In this document: positions 34,105 through 44,914 of the stretch, one piece after another
Position numbering within the stretch: the first letter of the stretch is position 1
Layout of the letters: every line of letters starts with the position of its first letter
From: Euglena gracilis
Taxonomy: Eukaryota; Euglenida; Euglenophyceae; Euglenales
NCBI GenBank assembly: GCA_039621445.1
Contig: CP154954.1
Location: 72,237,082-72,301,081, forward strand
Direction: 5' to 3'
DNA: 64,000 nucleotides
Notes under the pieces: model-generated
What the model was told of the DNA's origin: nothing
Databases searched by the model: none
Seen by the model: the letters and a program-made list of their open reading frames with translations, nothing else
Program-made: the position numbers and the translations under genes

Positions 34105-36129
34105 GGGATGGGGTCAGACCGTTCGAGGCGACGCCCTGCCCTACACCGCAGCGGTGACGGCGACTTTTGGTGAAAAAAAAACGGGACACACGCCCAGTTT
34201 GTTTTTTTTCCGGCTGGGGAGCAGAACCGTCCCTCCAGGGGTCATGCTGCCAGCTGGCAGGCAGCGTTCAAGGCTCCTTCAAACAAGCAAGAAACCAACA
34301 GAGGGAACAGGAGAGGATGGCGTCAGTCATGGCAGAAAGGGTCAGTAGAGAGTGGAGGACATTACTGTGGCCGTTGGGGAGGCCCCGGAACGTTCTGTCG
34401 GAGCCCTGGAGGTGCACAGTCGGCCAAAGGTGCGGTGAATCCCCGCTGCCTTGTCACTGGCAGCTAATGACCCCAACGTCACCCATTAAGGGCTGTGCTC
34501 TATGTGAATGGAATGCCACACGCGTTCAAGGACCTATATCATGCAGTCAAGAGTTTATGCCAACCGAAAAGGCATCCAGCCTGGCACAGATTCCTTTCTG
34601 CTTACAATATCCCTGTCGCATCAGCAAGAAAAATGGTGCATTGCCGTCCACATCACTGCCTTCACACTTGAAATTTTTGAACCCCCCACCCGGAGGTCCA
34701 GTGTTTCCAGAGTCACCAGGGGGGGGGGTCGGAATTGACTATCTGGCTTTGAAAAGTGATAGATTTGAAAGAGGAAAGTAACCCTTCGGAGGGGGGGGGA
34801 TCGGCCAGGAATGGTATGGACACTAACACATGAAAATTTTGCAGAGCACCCGGGATTCAGAACCCACCGCACGTACGATTTCAGGAGGGTGGTTTTTGGA
34901 TTGGAAGTCAACATCTGCCGTGGAAAATAAAAGGGCGTTGAATTTTTTTGAATTAATCAATAATACTGAACATCACCAACAAAAAAACAAGAGGTAATGT
35001 GCTTTTGCATAACTCAAAAATATTTTCATCTCTGGCAGGGATCACATGCACAGAGGTCCGGTGCACAGGAGCCCAACGGGTCGCAGATGGCTGCAACAGA
35101 AAGAGGAGGAGGACAGTGGATGGGCAGAAGGGAGGGGGCGGTCCATCTGGCGGCAACACCAGGGAGACGGGCACAGGAGGGGTTGGGCGAAACCCACTGC
35201 TGCCGAGGAGCTGGGTGATATGCCCCAGATCTTAAACACAGCAACAAACGCACAATTACAATACAAACAATTACAATGCAAATACACAGTTACAGCTGCC
35301 ACATACAGACAACAAAGTGCAAAACAAGGAATCATAAGTTCCAGGAATGAAGAGACTCAATAAAACAAGTGACAAATAAGAGCATTCTATGCGCCAAAAC
35401 AACGTATGTACATGGGCAGGGTCCGGACATCCAAGACACATCTTGAAAATTCTTTAAATTAGATTATGCGAGGAAAAGCGTTCAAAAAATGCTTTTTTAC
35501 AAAAGAAACTGGCCGGTGTCACTTATGCGCCATATTTTGTACTCAAGACACAAATGCCTTGTGCAACTGCGCAAGCGGGCATTCTGAAAAAATGACAAAG
35601 ACAGACGTTTTTTTTAAGACCGGGGGGGAGGGGGTCGGCACCCACCCACCCACCCCCTGGGGGTAGGGGACAAGGTTCAGGTTCAATTCAGGAATGAGAG
35701 GGGCGCAGTTCAAGTTCATTGGAACCTGTAAACAAGTTCAGGTTTACGATTCCTTATAAACCTTAAACATGTTTATGGAAATCTGTAAACCTCCTTCGAC
35801 ACACAGCCTTTTTTTCGGTCCCCAAACGTTCACCAGAACCTGTACAGTCTCAGTGGGATAGAGTAATCCAGAACTATTTCAGAACACTTCTGGACTCTCC
35901 GGGGTATTTTTTCAGGGCAAAATTGGGAAAATCGGGCAAGATCTGCGCGTTTTCCGGGCGGGCAGACCAGGCTAAATAGGATTTGCAATTCATTGATAGG
36001 GGGGTCTGAGGCAGCTGCAAAACTGCTGCTGGCTGGCTGTCCCCCCCAGGAAGGGTTCCCCTCCGGCCCAAGCAATTCCCCGGCCTCGGTTCACAAATCC
36101 AGTCACTCTCATTTAACCCCCAGCGAGCA

Positions 36130-36189
36130 CAAAGTCGTCCCTCCGTTGGTTGGGCGGCCGCGGCCGACATGGAGGTGGACCTCTTCCAG
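36130..36189 (+). CDS. Gene A HATPase exon, penultimate strand
   Basis: The frame SVGWAAAADMEVDLFQ ends at CAG (36189). In the HATPase fold this corresponds to the helix after the G2 box and the next beta strand (pattern H...AA...M.V.L.Q.G). The exon border falls inside CTTCCAGG, which is repeated at the end of the intron. The donor is GC (36190-36191), of which G belongs to the target duplication and C to the inserted element. The upstream exon limit is not certain. Confidence 0.6.
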
Positions 36190-36190
36190 G

Positions 36191-36566
36191 CAGGGGGTAT
36201 TTTTTTAAGGCGTAAACTGATTCTCAAAAAAATAACATTTTTAAAGCATTTTGAAGGGTTTTTTTTATTAATGATTTTAAAGGCATTTCCAAATATTTAA
36301 GGTGCCTGTTTTCCAAGGGAAGTCCAATGGCCATCCTGCATCGAACCGGGTCCAAAATCAAAAATCAAAAAATCAATAATTTCATTTTTTCGGATAGACA
36401 AAGTTCTGGCGTTGCAGAAATGAGTTGTACCCCCAGAAATGGCTGTTTTTTTGCAGAGATTTTGCGACTTCATTTTTGCTGAATTTCCAATTTTCTCAAA
36501 ATCATTTTCATTTTCTAGGTTTAAGGGTTTTTACAGTTTTTAAGGCGTCTTCAAAAATACCCCCTG
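36191..36566. mobile_element. hAT-like MITE that forms an intron (introner)
   Basis: The element begins CAGGGGGTATTTTT and ends AAAAATACCCCCTG, a perfect 14-bp inverted repeat; partial pairing continues (AAGGCG and CGCCTTAA-type bases). The flanks CTTCCAGG at 36183-36190 and 36567-36574 are a perfect 8-bp target duplication. Removing 36190-36573 as a GC-AG intron joins DLFQ to VGDVVYFEA in frame and restores an uninterrupted HATPase strand order. Thus the transposon is the whole intron: its TIR plus the duplicated target supply the donor, and the second target copy supplies the AG. The 376-bp interior is non-coding. Confidence 0.85.
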
Positions 36567-36573
36567 CTTCCAG

Positions 36574-36636
36574 GTCGGAGACGTGGTCTACTTCGAGGCG
36601 ACGCTGGAGGTGGTGGTGGTGCCCTTTGTGGACCCG
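36574..36636 (+). CDS. Gene A HATPase exon, last strands
   Basis: It begins after CTGCTTCCAG with VGDVVYFEATLEVVVVPFVD and ends before GTGCGA (36637). GD.V.FEA.LEV is the usual closing strand of the ATPase fold in hybrid kinases. It continues ADMEVDLFQ without a phase change. The receiver domain follows about 1.5 kb downstream. Confidence 0.65.
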
Positions 36637-37797
36637 GTGCGACCCCCGCCCGCTGACAGTCCCCCTGCTGTGCCTCCAAACCTGCGCGTCTTTTGCGGCC
36701 GGGCTGGTGGTTGTATCCCCCGTCGCAGCAGGTGCTGGATGGTGTGTGAGGTGCCTCGTGCGACGCAACGCACGTCGGCACGCGTGCAATCATTAAACCC
36801 CCCAAATAATACTCCCCGGGGTTTTTTATATTTTTATTTTATGCTGATATAGTTTTTAAATTGGGCAGGATTGTATGTTGGCGTTAAAATTGGATTTCTG
36901 CGGCAAAAAGCGACTTACCACAATTTTGCACCTGTTTCCCCCAAATTGTATTATTTTTTTAGGCAATGTTCCTCTTGGTCTCTATTTTTTCCACCAAAAA
37001 GTGTCAGATTTATTGCCTATGTCGGCCCCAAAGCAATACGTTTTTCAGTATTCTCCCATTTTGTCTCGCTCATGTGGCAATTATCCAGAATTCCCTGTTG
37101 GGGAGACTTATTTGGACTAGATTTCAAGACCGCCAGGGGGTTTTATATTTGGGAGGGCAGATTCAGCTCTTCATTGCGTTCTGTCTGTTCAATCCGTCTC
37201 CTCAGCACCAAGGGTGGCTTATTCCTTTCTTGATCTTGGGGTATGAAGGTCGTGGCTCACTTCGGGCCCAGCTTCTGGTGGGTTTGCTCCGGAGCCATAG
37301 CTTTGCAAACAACCCACTTGCTTCGTTATAAAGGAGGCATTTTTTTAAAAAAAAAATCAGGATACAGTTCTTTTAGTTCAAAACCTGCCAAAAATGCCTT
37401 TTTTGGCATTTTTTTTTGGAACCAAATTCGCCAAAAAAGTTTTTATTTCAGAAAAGTTTTAAGTTTTAAAAAATGTTTTAAGCCGCATTTGAACATCGGG
37501 GCGAAGAGCCGAAGGAAATTTTCAGTATGGCAGACCCTCTGGACCCTCCGGGGGAGTGGGGGGGGGGGGGTCCAGCTAATGATTTCTGAGTTGCAGCAAA
37601 GGCCTGATTAGAGAAGTTCATGTGGATTTTTGAGTTACTACAGCAGTCCACCAGCCCGAACCTGTGGATGACTCCCCTGTAGCAAGGCGGCTTCTTTCCC
37701 ACACTCTTGCCCCAGGGGCAGCCCAACCACTTTTTTTCATTTGTCTGCATGCATTCGTTCTCACCATTGTTTTTGTTTTTAAAAAATGAACAAACGC

Positions 37798-37999
<202 letters not shown>

Positions 38000-38160
38000 A
38001 CACAAACACATACACGCAAACGCACATGAGGACACACTGCCATGAACATGTTTGCTTACACATAAACACAACTACCTCAGACATCATCACACACACAATG
38101 AATAGACACACAATCGCTTGTTTGTTCATTTCCCACAAGTGAGCCGCGCCTGGCGTGCAG

Positions 38161-38266
38161 TGGTGTGCCAATGTGCGCGATGGTGACCGCCATCGGGGAG
38201 ACGCCCGAGGAGGTGACGCAGTTCCTGCAGGAGGCGGCGTGCGGCGCCGACATCGTCATCCTGGAC
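38161..38266 (+). CDS. Gene A receiver (REC) exon 1, phosphoacceptor strand
   Basis: It follows GGCGTGCAG (acceptor). The frame reads VPMCAMVTAIGETPEEVTQF then LQEAACGADIVILD. A helix (PEEVTQFLQEA) followed by GADIVILD is the alpha2-beta3 part of a response-regulator receiver domain; the D ending this exon is the expected phosphoacceptor. The intron starts CTGGGCTG. Third positions are almost all G/C. If a GC donor at 38270 is used instead, three more residues are added (see the neighbouring intron entry). Confidence 0.75.
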
Positions 38267-38544
38267 CTGGGCTGTCCTTGGGACGAAGCTTTTGGACGGC
38301 TTCGAACTCGCAGTGCGCTTGCCGACCACATTTTCCCCGCCTGCTGCCGACACGCTGCATTCTTTGCGACTTTCGTTTTGCACACACTCTGTCAATAGTT
38401 TTTTTCTTAAATTGTTCGAAGTTTGTTGTTCCCCGAGGACTCATCAGGCCCATCCTTTCGTGCCAATCAATTCGTCCCACCCGACAACCTCCATCAAAGG
38501 CTATCCCCCAGTCCGTCATATCGTCCAATCCAGGGTCAGCCCAG
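38267..38544. mobile_element. Possible introner between REC exons 1 and 2
   Basis: The intron begins CTGGGCTGTCC and ends with CAGCCCAG, a perfect 8-bp inverted repeat whose imperfect extension includes TCCTTGGGACGA against CCCTGGATTGGACGA. Flanks ATCCTGGAC (38258-38266) and TACCCCGAC (38545-38553) share GAC and two other positions, so the duplication is weak. Exact removal joins ILD to YHLDYGSASFLGTD. A GC-AG alternative (donor 38270, acceptor 38538) would retain a few residues. Confidence 0.5.
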
Positions 38545-38553
38545 TACCCCGAC

Positions 38554-38595
38554 TACCACTTGGACTACGGGTCGGCCAGCTTCCTTGGCACCGAC
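38554..38595 (+). CDS. Gene A receiver exon 2
   Basis: The frame reads YHLDYGSASFLGTD. In kinase-attached receivers of this type the phosphoacceptor strand is followed by HLDY......LGTD and then a helix. The match to ILD|YHLDYG..FLGTD|VLRTLLARGF across three exons is good. The exon is only 42 bp. GCACCGAC (38588-38595) at its end is matched 6/8 by GCGCGGAC before exon 3. Confidence 0.7.
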
Positions 38596-39654
38596 CAGCC
38601 GCCGCCAGAAATTCGAGAGAGATGAGGCATTTACACAGTGGGGGAGTATCAATCGTTCACGCGGCGATTGTTCACGCACCGGAAACCACGATTCAGTGAA
38701 ATTTCGCCAAATGAATAGAACAAGCTGAGCTTAGTTCAATGCACGTTATTTTGAGATTTCTCACAAGAGCACATTATGTGTGGTTTTGCCTTTGAGATCG
38801 TTTTGGGGTTCCAGAGAATGTGTGAAATGATGTGGTGGTCTTGCCTCAAGGACAAGTATTTGTATCCTACCCCCCCCCCCCCGTTTGTGAACCCCAGGAT
38901 TTTCCGGATCTGGTTGGTTTGGCGTTTGGTGGTTGGCCGAAGGGCAGGTGGGGTGAAGCTGTGAAACAGGAAAGCACCCCCCAAAATTATCTGTGTTGAC
39001 AAATTGGACAAACATGGGATTTTTATAATGGCCACATTAGAATTGCACTTTGGGGGCTTTTGCAATAAAAAAATCCCCCCCCCCCCCGGCGTGTTGCTTT
39101 TTCTTCACAGATGGGGGGTTATAAGCGAACTTGTAGTCAGTGTGACCGGAAAAAATGTTTCTATGCGCCGCGACCACAGCAGAAAAGAATTTCTGTATCC
39201 GGCAAGCGCTGCAGCAAAGAATTTTCTGCGCTCAGCGACTCCTGTGGCGATTTTTTTTTAGTGTGTTTAAATATTCGTTTCTTTTTAAGTGTGTTTAATT
39301 AAAGTGACTCAATTAAGTGATTAATTTTTTGCGCCAACTGCCACAGGAATTTTCAAAAGTTTTCCTCCAGCTTCTGCAAGCGTTGTTGTTTGTTTGTTTG
39401 TTTTCACAAGTTATCACCAATGATATTGTTGTGTGTTTCTAAAAATGCTGCTAACATTTGCACCTTATGCATTGTGGAAAAAGAAAATTGTTCGTGCCGC
39501 GACTACCACGGCAAAATGTTTTCCTTGCGCTCCGCCACCGCGGCAATAAATTTTGTTTGTGCCGCGACAGCTGCGGCAAAGGAAAATGTCTGTGCCGCGA
39601 CCAAAAAGAATTTTTTTTGCTGTGGCACGAGCACCGCGTGCACTAACTACACGC

Positions 39655-40045
39655 GTGGATATAACCCCCCCCCCCCAAATAATACCCCCCCGGGGTATTA
39701 TTCTTTCGCCCGAAGTCCCGGCCCGAGGGGGGGGGTGTTATTTGGGGGGGTATTATTTCCCAAAAATTTTCGAAGTTTTTCGAAGTTCCGTAGGAGCAAA
39801 AATAGCTCCAAAACCCCCTTTGGGGTCAATTTTTGACTTTCTCATGAAATGTAGCATTTTTTTGGAGGCCAGATGATCCAGAAAAATCGATTTTTTTCGT
39901 AATTTGTTGCCAGATATTGTGATTTTTACCTACATTTTCAGGTCAAAAATCCGGGCCTTCGGCCGAAGCTGGGGGGGGGGGGTATTAATTTGGTCGCCGA
40001 AGTCGGACCCCGAGGGGGGGGGTATTATTTGGGAGGAGGGTTTAG
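39655..40045. repeat. 'AATAATACCCCCC' fold-back repeat
   Basis: Alternating AATAATACCCC and GGGGTATTATT words with CGCCCGAAGTCCCGG spacers. A relative in opposite order lies at 44915-45300. Confidence 0.75.
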
Positions 40046-40149
40046 GTCGGCCCTAGAGGAAGGAGTTATAAATGGGCGAGGTGCTTGCCATGACAAATTT
40101 TGAATGCTTTGAATGCAAGCTTTAATTTTTCTCTTTTTTTGCTTAAAGC

Positions 40150-40585
40150 CCCCCCCAAAAAATAAGCCCGGGGTCCATTTCATGGGTTGGTTGCTGGAAA
40201 GCCCGAGTCTTATTCATGGGGGGGTCCATTTTATGGATTTTTGCTGGAAGATTTTTCGACCCCCCAAAATGTCCAAAAATGGACATTTTGGGACATTTTG
40301 GGACATTTCCCCCCAAAATACCATTTTTCGAAAAATTCGGCGCTTCGTGCCAGACAAGTGGGGGGAAATATTCTGAATTGTGTGAAAACTGTCCCAAAAT
40401 GGCAGCTTTACCCCCCAAAATTGTCCTATTTTTCAAAAATCCGGCGCTTCGTGCCGGCAGGGGGGTCTTATTTGTGGGGGGGGTCCATTTCATGGATTTT
40501 TGCTCGGACCGGCCGGGGGGTCTTATTTTTGGGGGGGGTCCATTTTATGGGGGGGGTCTCATTTTTGGGGGGGTCAGTTGAAGGA
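40150..40585. repeat. 'GGGGGTCCATTTTATGG' repeats
   Basis: Five or so units of GGTCCATTT(T/C)ATGG with TTTTTGCT and CGGCGCTTCGTGCC hairpins. Weaker relatives lie at 45545-45960. Confidence 0.65.
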
Positions 40586-40740
40586 TTTTTACAACGTGTT
40601 GGCCTGCAAATCAAACCTCACCATTTATCTTTATTGGTCATCAAGAAAGGGTGTTTGAAAATGGTTGAGCCGATGGTGGATATCCCCGAAAAAGGGCGTC
40701 TTCTTCCACCCCCTCCCAATGGACTACGGCTGGCGCGGAC

Positions 40741-40842
40741 GTCCTCCGCACGCTGCTGGCCCGCGGCTTCCGGGGCTTCAGCTGCATCCGCTCCGCCAAC
40801 GCCTCCCCGCACGAGGAGACGCTGTTCATCGAAGCGGGGGCC
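40741..40842 (+). CDS. Gene A receiver exon 3
   Basis: The frame reads VLRTLLARGFRGFSCIRSAN then ASPHEETLFIEAGA. This is helix alpha3, beta4 (FSCIRSAN, where the Ser/Thr-type switch residue lies) and alpha4 with AGA of a receiver domain. It follows LGTD from exon 2 in the spacing usual for the family. The acceptor is non-standard: the bases before it are GGCGCGGAC, with no AG within 40 bp. Confidence 0.75.
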
Positions 40843-42025
40843 CGCCCTGGCCGGTCTCCAAAACCCCCTCCTCACGAGTTTCAGAGAATTCTTAAGGTTG
40901 GTGACCCGGGGGGGGGGGTAGGGTGTCCGCCCCCCCCCCCACCCCCCCCGGGGAGGGGGTCCGCCCCCCACCTCAGGGAGGGGTCGGGCCGGGTGGGTTC
41001 CTCGGAGGGAGGCGGATTCCTTGCCCACCCCCCAGTCCCGAGTGAACCTTTGGTGAGTTTCTCGGTTGTGCAAATGGGCGTGCAATGCAGCCGGCAGTGA
41101 GTGTCTGGTTGCACAGCTTGCATCTCGTAAAAAACCGCTTGCAAAAAAAAAAGGTTTATCAACATCAGACTGACAGGTCCAAACCTCCAAACCAACTATA
41201 ATATTGTTGTCTAAAATGCACAAACCAGATCGGCTGCACACAACGTGGGAACGGTATTGTAGCATTCCAAAGAAGCCACAATAAATCAATTTGCATTATA
41301 GCACTTTCCTTGGACACGCAGGGCTCACCAAACAGACAAAGGGGTGGACAGTCGAACCTCCAGGGGTGGGTGACTGGTTTTTCTTTTAGAGTCCCTGGTT
41401 GAGATACCCGGGTGCATCATCCAAAATTATGCCCAATTTTCCATAATTAGCTTTTTGTACATGATGAGAATTCTGCGAAAAGTCCCATTTCTCTTTTTTT
41501 TGCATTTTTTTCCTTTTCCAATTTCATTGAATTCTTTGTTGCTTTTCTGCCAAACAACTGCAGGTTGTATTCATATTTTTGATGAATTTCACCTTTCCAC
41601 CGGTTCCTGCGTACACAAACACATACAAACGGGCAAATCAACCGTGCCACTTTGCAAGTTTTCACGTCATTTTCTTTCAGAGTGGCACTTTTTTTTTTTC
41701 GTTTTTGTTGACAATTGGCATTTTTTTGAAACTATGTTCAAGACCATTTTTTTTTAATTTTATGTTTCTTAAAGGAAAGGTGTGAATCATTGTCCAGATC
41801 ATGTGCTGTGTTGCATTGCAAATGAAGTTTCATCTCCGATCGTAGAGGATTTTCCGTGCAATTTTCATTTTTCTGGATTTTTTTTTCGCATAGCATATTT
41901 TGAAGTGTTTTAATCCAAATCACCTCTTGAACGTGTCTGACTGGTTTTTTTGCCCCCCCCCCCCCCCGGGACTTGGAAGCGGTTGGTCCGACAGGTCCGA
42001 CGGGTCCGGCGGAGGCAGCCGGCCC

Positions 42026-42103
42026 CACTGCTGCATCGGCAAGGACGTCCACCCGGGTGCCATGGCCAAGGCCCTCATGGCCGCCTACCTCCGCTGGCGG
42101 ACC
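42026..42103 (+). CDS. Gene A receiver exon 4
   Basis: The frame reads HCCIGKDVHPGAMAKALMAA then YLRWRT, followed by a GTGACC donor. IGKDVHPGAM..AL..AY corresponds to beta5 with the conserved Lys and the closing helix of a receiver domain. It follows EAGA of exon 3. The left border is approximate (an AG is at 42017-42018, giving a few extra residues). What follows the receiver domain is not recognised. Confidence 0.7.
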
Positions 42104-42808
42104 GTGACCGATACCCTCAGCCCGCCCCCACTGCCTGCCCCTTCTCACCCCAACGTTTAGAGTTTGGTGTGTACGTGCATGCTGCTGGGTGATTCCCCTC
42201 CCTCCAAATACGGCGAAAATTTTTCCACAATATTTTGGTGACCTGAAAAGCGATGCGCACTGGAAAACCTGGGAGGGGTAAGGCTGGGAGTTGTTGGACT
42301 CCCCCCCCCAATAGGGTTTCCAGGGTTCCTGTTCAGCCCGAGACCTGGGCCCGAAAAAAACATCATTTTCCCCGTACGGAAATTTTGATTCAGAAGATCT
42401 TGATTTCATAAGACCTAGGACCTCCTGTGCCATGTAGCTTGCACCGGCTGTCAAACGATTGATGCAAATAAAAAACGAATAATGGATAATGCACATAAAT
42501 AAAAGGGAAAAAAAACGAAAGATGTAGTCGAAGGGGGCCCGTCACCACCGCATTCATTCTCATCGCCATCGCTGCAGCAAGGGGGGCAGCAGTCTTAACT
42601 GACTGGACCCCAGTGGTTCAACTGGGGTGGGGTTGGAGACTCTGGCGGTCAACTCTCTGGGGGGTAGGACTGTATCTCAAATCTCAAATATTTCAAACAC
42701 AGGGTGCATTTTTAGTTATTTCCAATGCTGCACTCAACCACTTGGCCATTTGTGACGTTTATAAGGATGATTTGTTTGCGCTCAACCTCGATGTTCTCCT
42801 GGATGACT

Positions 42809-43090
42809 TCATTTCGAGGAATGCCGTACGCTCGGCAACCTTTGCCTTGAGCCAATAGATTTGGAACGGATTTTGTTGCTTGCCCGAAAATCAAGATCAT
42901 TCCACGGGGAAAAAGAACGCTCAGCAGTCGCAGTGGAGACAGGGATGGTCAGACACAGCCGCACCAATGCAGCAACCAATAGCAAAATTGCACGAATTGC
43001 CAGCCACAGGTGACCTTTGGCGAATTTGCCACAACGCAGTTTCTGAACCATCGAAATGACACACACATTTTTCTGTAGCCTATTTTCCAC
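42809..43090 (-). pseudogene. hAT transposase C-terminal fragment, decayed
   Basis: The minus strand reads ALVRLCLTIPVSTATAERSF then SPWNDLDFRA. IP.STATAERSFS is the hallmark of the hAT dimerisation region (hATC) at the transposase C-terminus. Downstream the frame loses the expected KTRLR..M...RL pattern, and no N-terminal zinc finger or catalytic region was found nearby. The element is therefore a remnant. It shows that autonomous hAT elements, the likely drivers of the 8-bp-TSD MITEs here, existed in this genome. Confidence 0.8.
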
Positions 43091-43329
43091 AAAACCTGGA
43101 CTGACGAGTGATGCGCCAAAACGTTGGGGTGCATCCTCCCCCTCCCTGCCGCCGGAGGGTGCCTCGGAAGCCGACAGCCTAAACTGTGTGGCGGACCCCT
43201 TGGCCGGGGATTGGCAGAATCAGGAATGCCCGTCATCCATGAGTCCTCCGTTATTCTGGCGTAGCTTTCTGGATTTCTAGCTTTCCTCAGGCGCGCTCTG
43301 AAATTTAATTCCAGCCAGACCTCCATTTA

Positions 43330-44050
43330 GTTTGTATCCAAACATTTTTTTTTACGTATCACATGTATCACAGCCTAAAAATTAATGTATCATATACGTA
43401 TCACCAAAATTTTTTAATGTATCACATTGTATCACCAAAAATATTTTAATGTAATTTTTATGTATCACAATTTTTTTTAGAAAATTTTGCATTTTTACAG
43501 CAAATGTTTTTTCCGCCTTCTGTTCCGCTTTTCATCCTTGTATCCTTACCTCTCTGCAGACTTCATCAGAACCTGCCCCCCAGAAAAGAAATTGAAACTG
43601 ACACTGCCCACCTTGGCCTCGGACACTTTTGATGAGGTGCACAAGAAACTCAGAGAATTGCCCAGCGCAGTGCTGTCGACGAGGCAGCATCGTCCTCTCA
43701 TCTCGTCCAAAAAAAAAATTGAGAAATAGCAGCTGAGAAGTTGCTGACAAGAAAAAACAAAAAAAATATGGCAGCCGGGGACCCGCCCAAAGAGAAAACC
43801 CCGTGCATGCCTCAAAAATGAAAAATGAAGATGGCAGGGACCTGTCTTGGCAGACAGGTCAGCACCACGGAAGTGGGGCTGGAGCAGCCATGGGAACCTG
43901 GGTTCCTCAAGCCCGGGTGAGCATCTTATGTTCATCTGCATATCTTTCATCCTACAAATTTGTGCTTCACATCTTTTATTCTATGTTCCACCAAGGGAAA
44001 TTTGTGTATGACACATGTATCACCAAATAAAAATTAATGTAATTAATGAT
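43330..44050. repeat. 'ATGTATCACCAAAA' repeat-bounded segment
   Basis: TGTATCAC...TTTTAATGTA words repeat three to four times at 43355-43470 and again at 44005-44045, enclosing an exon candidate. The repeat type is undetermined. Confidence 0.5.
43561..43729 (+). CDS. Weak candidate terminal exon
   Basis: After CTCTCTGCAG the frame reads FIRTCPPEKKLKLTLPTLAS, then DTFDEVHKKLRELPSAVLST and RQHRPLISSKKKIEK, to TAG at 43727. It is charged and Lys-rich with a plausible helix. A good acceptor and a closing stop suit a 3' exon, possibly of gene A, but there is no domain and GC3 is modest. Confidence 0.35.
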
Positions 44051-44096
44051 TCCAGCCCTGGAAATTTCCTGAGAGAAATGTTGATTTGTTTCCAGC

Positions 44097-44331
44097 CATG
44101 CTATTTTTTCATTTTCGACCCCTCGGGGAGGGGGGTTAGGGTTGTGGGCAGTGCAAAGCACACCCCCGGCGTCGAAGGCACCAGGGCGCCAAAAATGGCC
44201 ATATTTGAGAGAAAATTCTCTGGGTCGGCAGGCACCGGGGTCCAAAACTGACCCCCCCCCGGGGGGGTGCCTACTGTGGGCAGGCACCCCATGGCACAAG
44301 GCACCCCCCCTCGCGGTTGGTAAAATGGATG
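44097..44331. mobile_element. hAT-like MITE with 8-bp TSD
   Basis: TTTCCAGC lies at 44089-44096 and 44332-44339. The element starts CATGCTATTTTTTCATTTTC and ends GGTTGGTAAAATGGATG, with inverted CAT..ATTTT ends. It contains CGGCGTCGAAGGCACC and GGCAGGCACC words shared with 15012-15307. Confidence 0.8.
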
Positions 44332-44532
44332 TTTCCAGCCTAAATGTCTTGTCTTTGGACCACCCCCCTCCGTCCAAGGCCCAATGCTAATCGACACACA
44401 CATTTCATTTGTTCGCTCCATATTTTGGGTCACCGATTATCCCCCTCTAGAAAGACTTCATTGTTTTGGGGTTGCCCCTGGGAAGTTGCCGTCTTGGGAT
44501 ATACCAGCAGATTTGTCACGCCGTACCTCCCC

Positions 44533-44760
44533 CAGGGCAGAACGGGAATCGGCCGAACAGCCAGGGTGGTGGGTGGGGGGGGGTCGACCCCCCCCCCCAC
44601 CATCTCTTCCCGTATTTCTGGGAGCACCAATTTTTTGACAAAAAAATCCCCGGCGCCTTCGGCGCCGGGTGTTTTTTTTGACCCATTTCGGGACCCATAT
44701 AGGGGGTCCCCCCAAAAACCACCCAAAACCCCATTTTTTCACACCTTCCAAAAATTCAAC
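44533..44760. repeat. 'CCCGTATTTCTGGGAGCACC' C/G repeat family
   Basis: Units combine GGGTGGTGGG and a GTCGAC centre with G/C runs, CCGTATTTCTGGGAGCACC, a GGCGCCTTCGGCGCC hairpin and GGACCCATATAGGGGGTCCC. Relatives lie at 21520-21680 and 27040-27160 (inverted), 62640-62880 and 63720-64000. Confidence 0.75.
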
Positions 44761-44914
44761 ATTTTCTCAAAATGTTCAAAGCAAAGCAAAGCAAAAAATG
44801 CCATTCAAAGTCCAAAAAAATTCAAGAGAAAAAATGTCAGTGAAATTTGACTGTGTTAAAATTTTGTCCATTTTTTTGACCTTCGTTTTTTTTTCACCCC
44901 CTCCTAAAAACTAA

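Larger units (their letters stand above)
28536..35399. repeat. Near-identical segment, copy 2 (right of gap)
   Basis: This is a 6.9-kb counterpart of 22435-28518. Extra blocks lie at about 29241-29441 (inverted arm), 31952-32148 and 33240-33558. The right end continues into unique sequence at 35400, so this copy is the one joined to the downstream gene A exons. Confidence 0.95.
38596..40732. other. Intron between REC exons 2 and 3, TIR-like ends
   Basis: The 2.1-kb interval begins CAGCCG and ends CGGCTG, flanked by GCACCGAC and GCGCGGAC (6/8). No AG lies at its 3' end. It contains an 'AATAATACCCCCC' fold-back (39655-40045) and 'GGGTCCATTT' repeats (40150-40580). Either it grew by later insertions from an introner, or the resemblance is chance. 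Confidence 0.4.
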
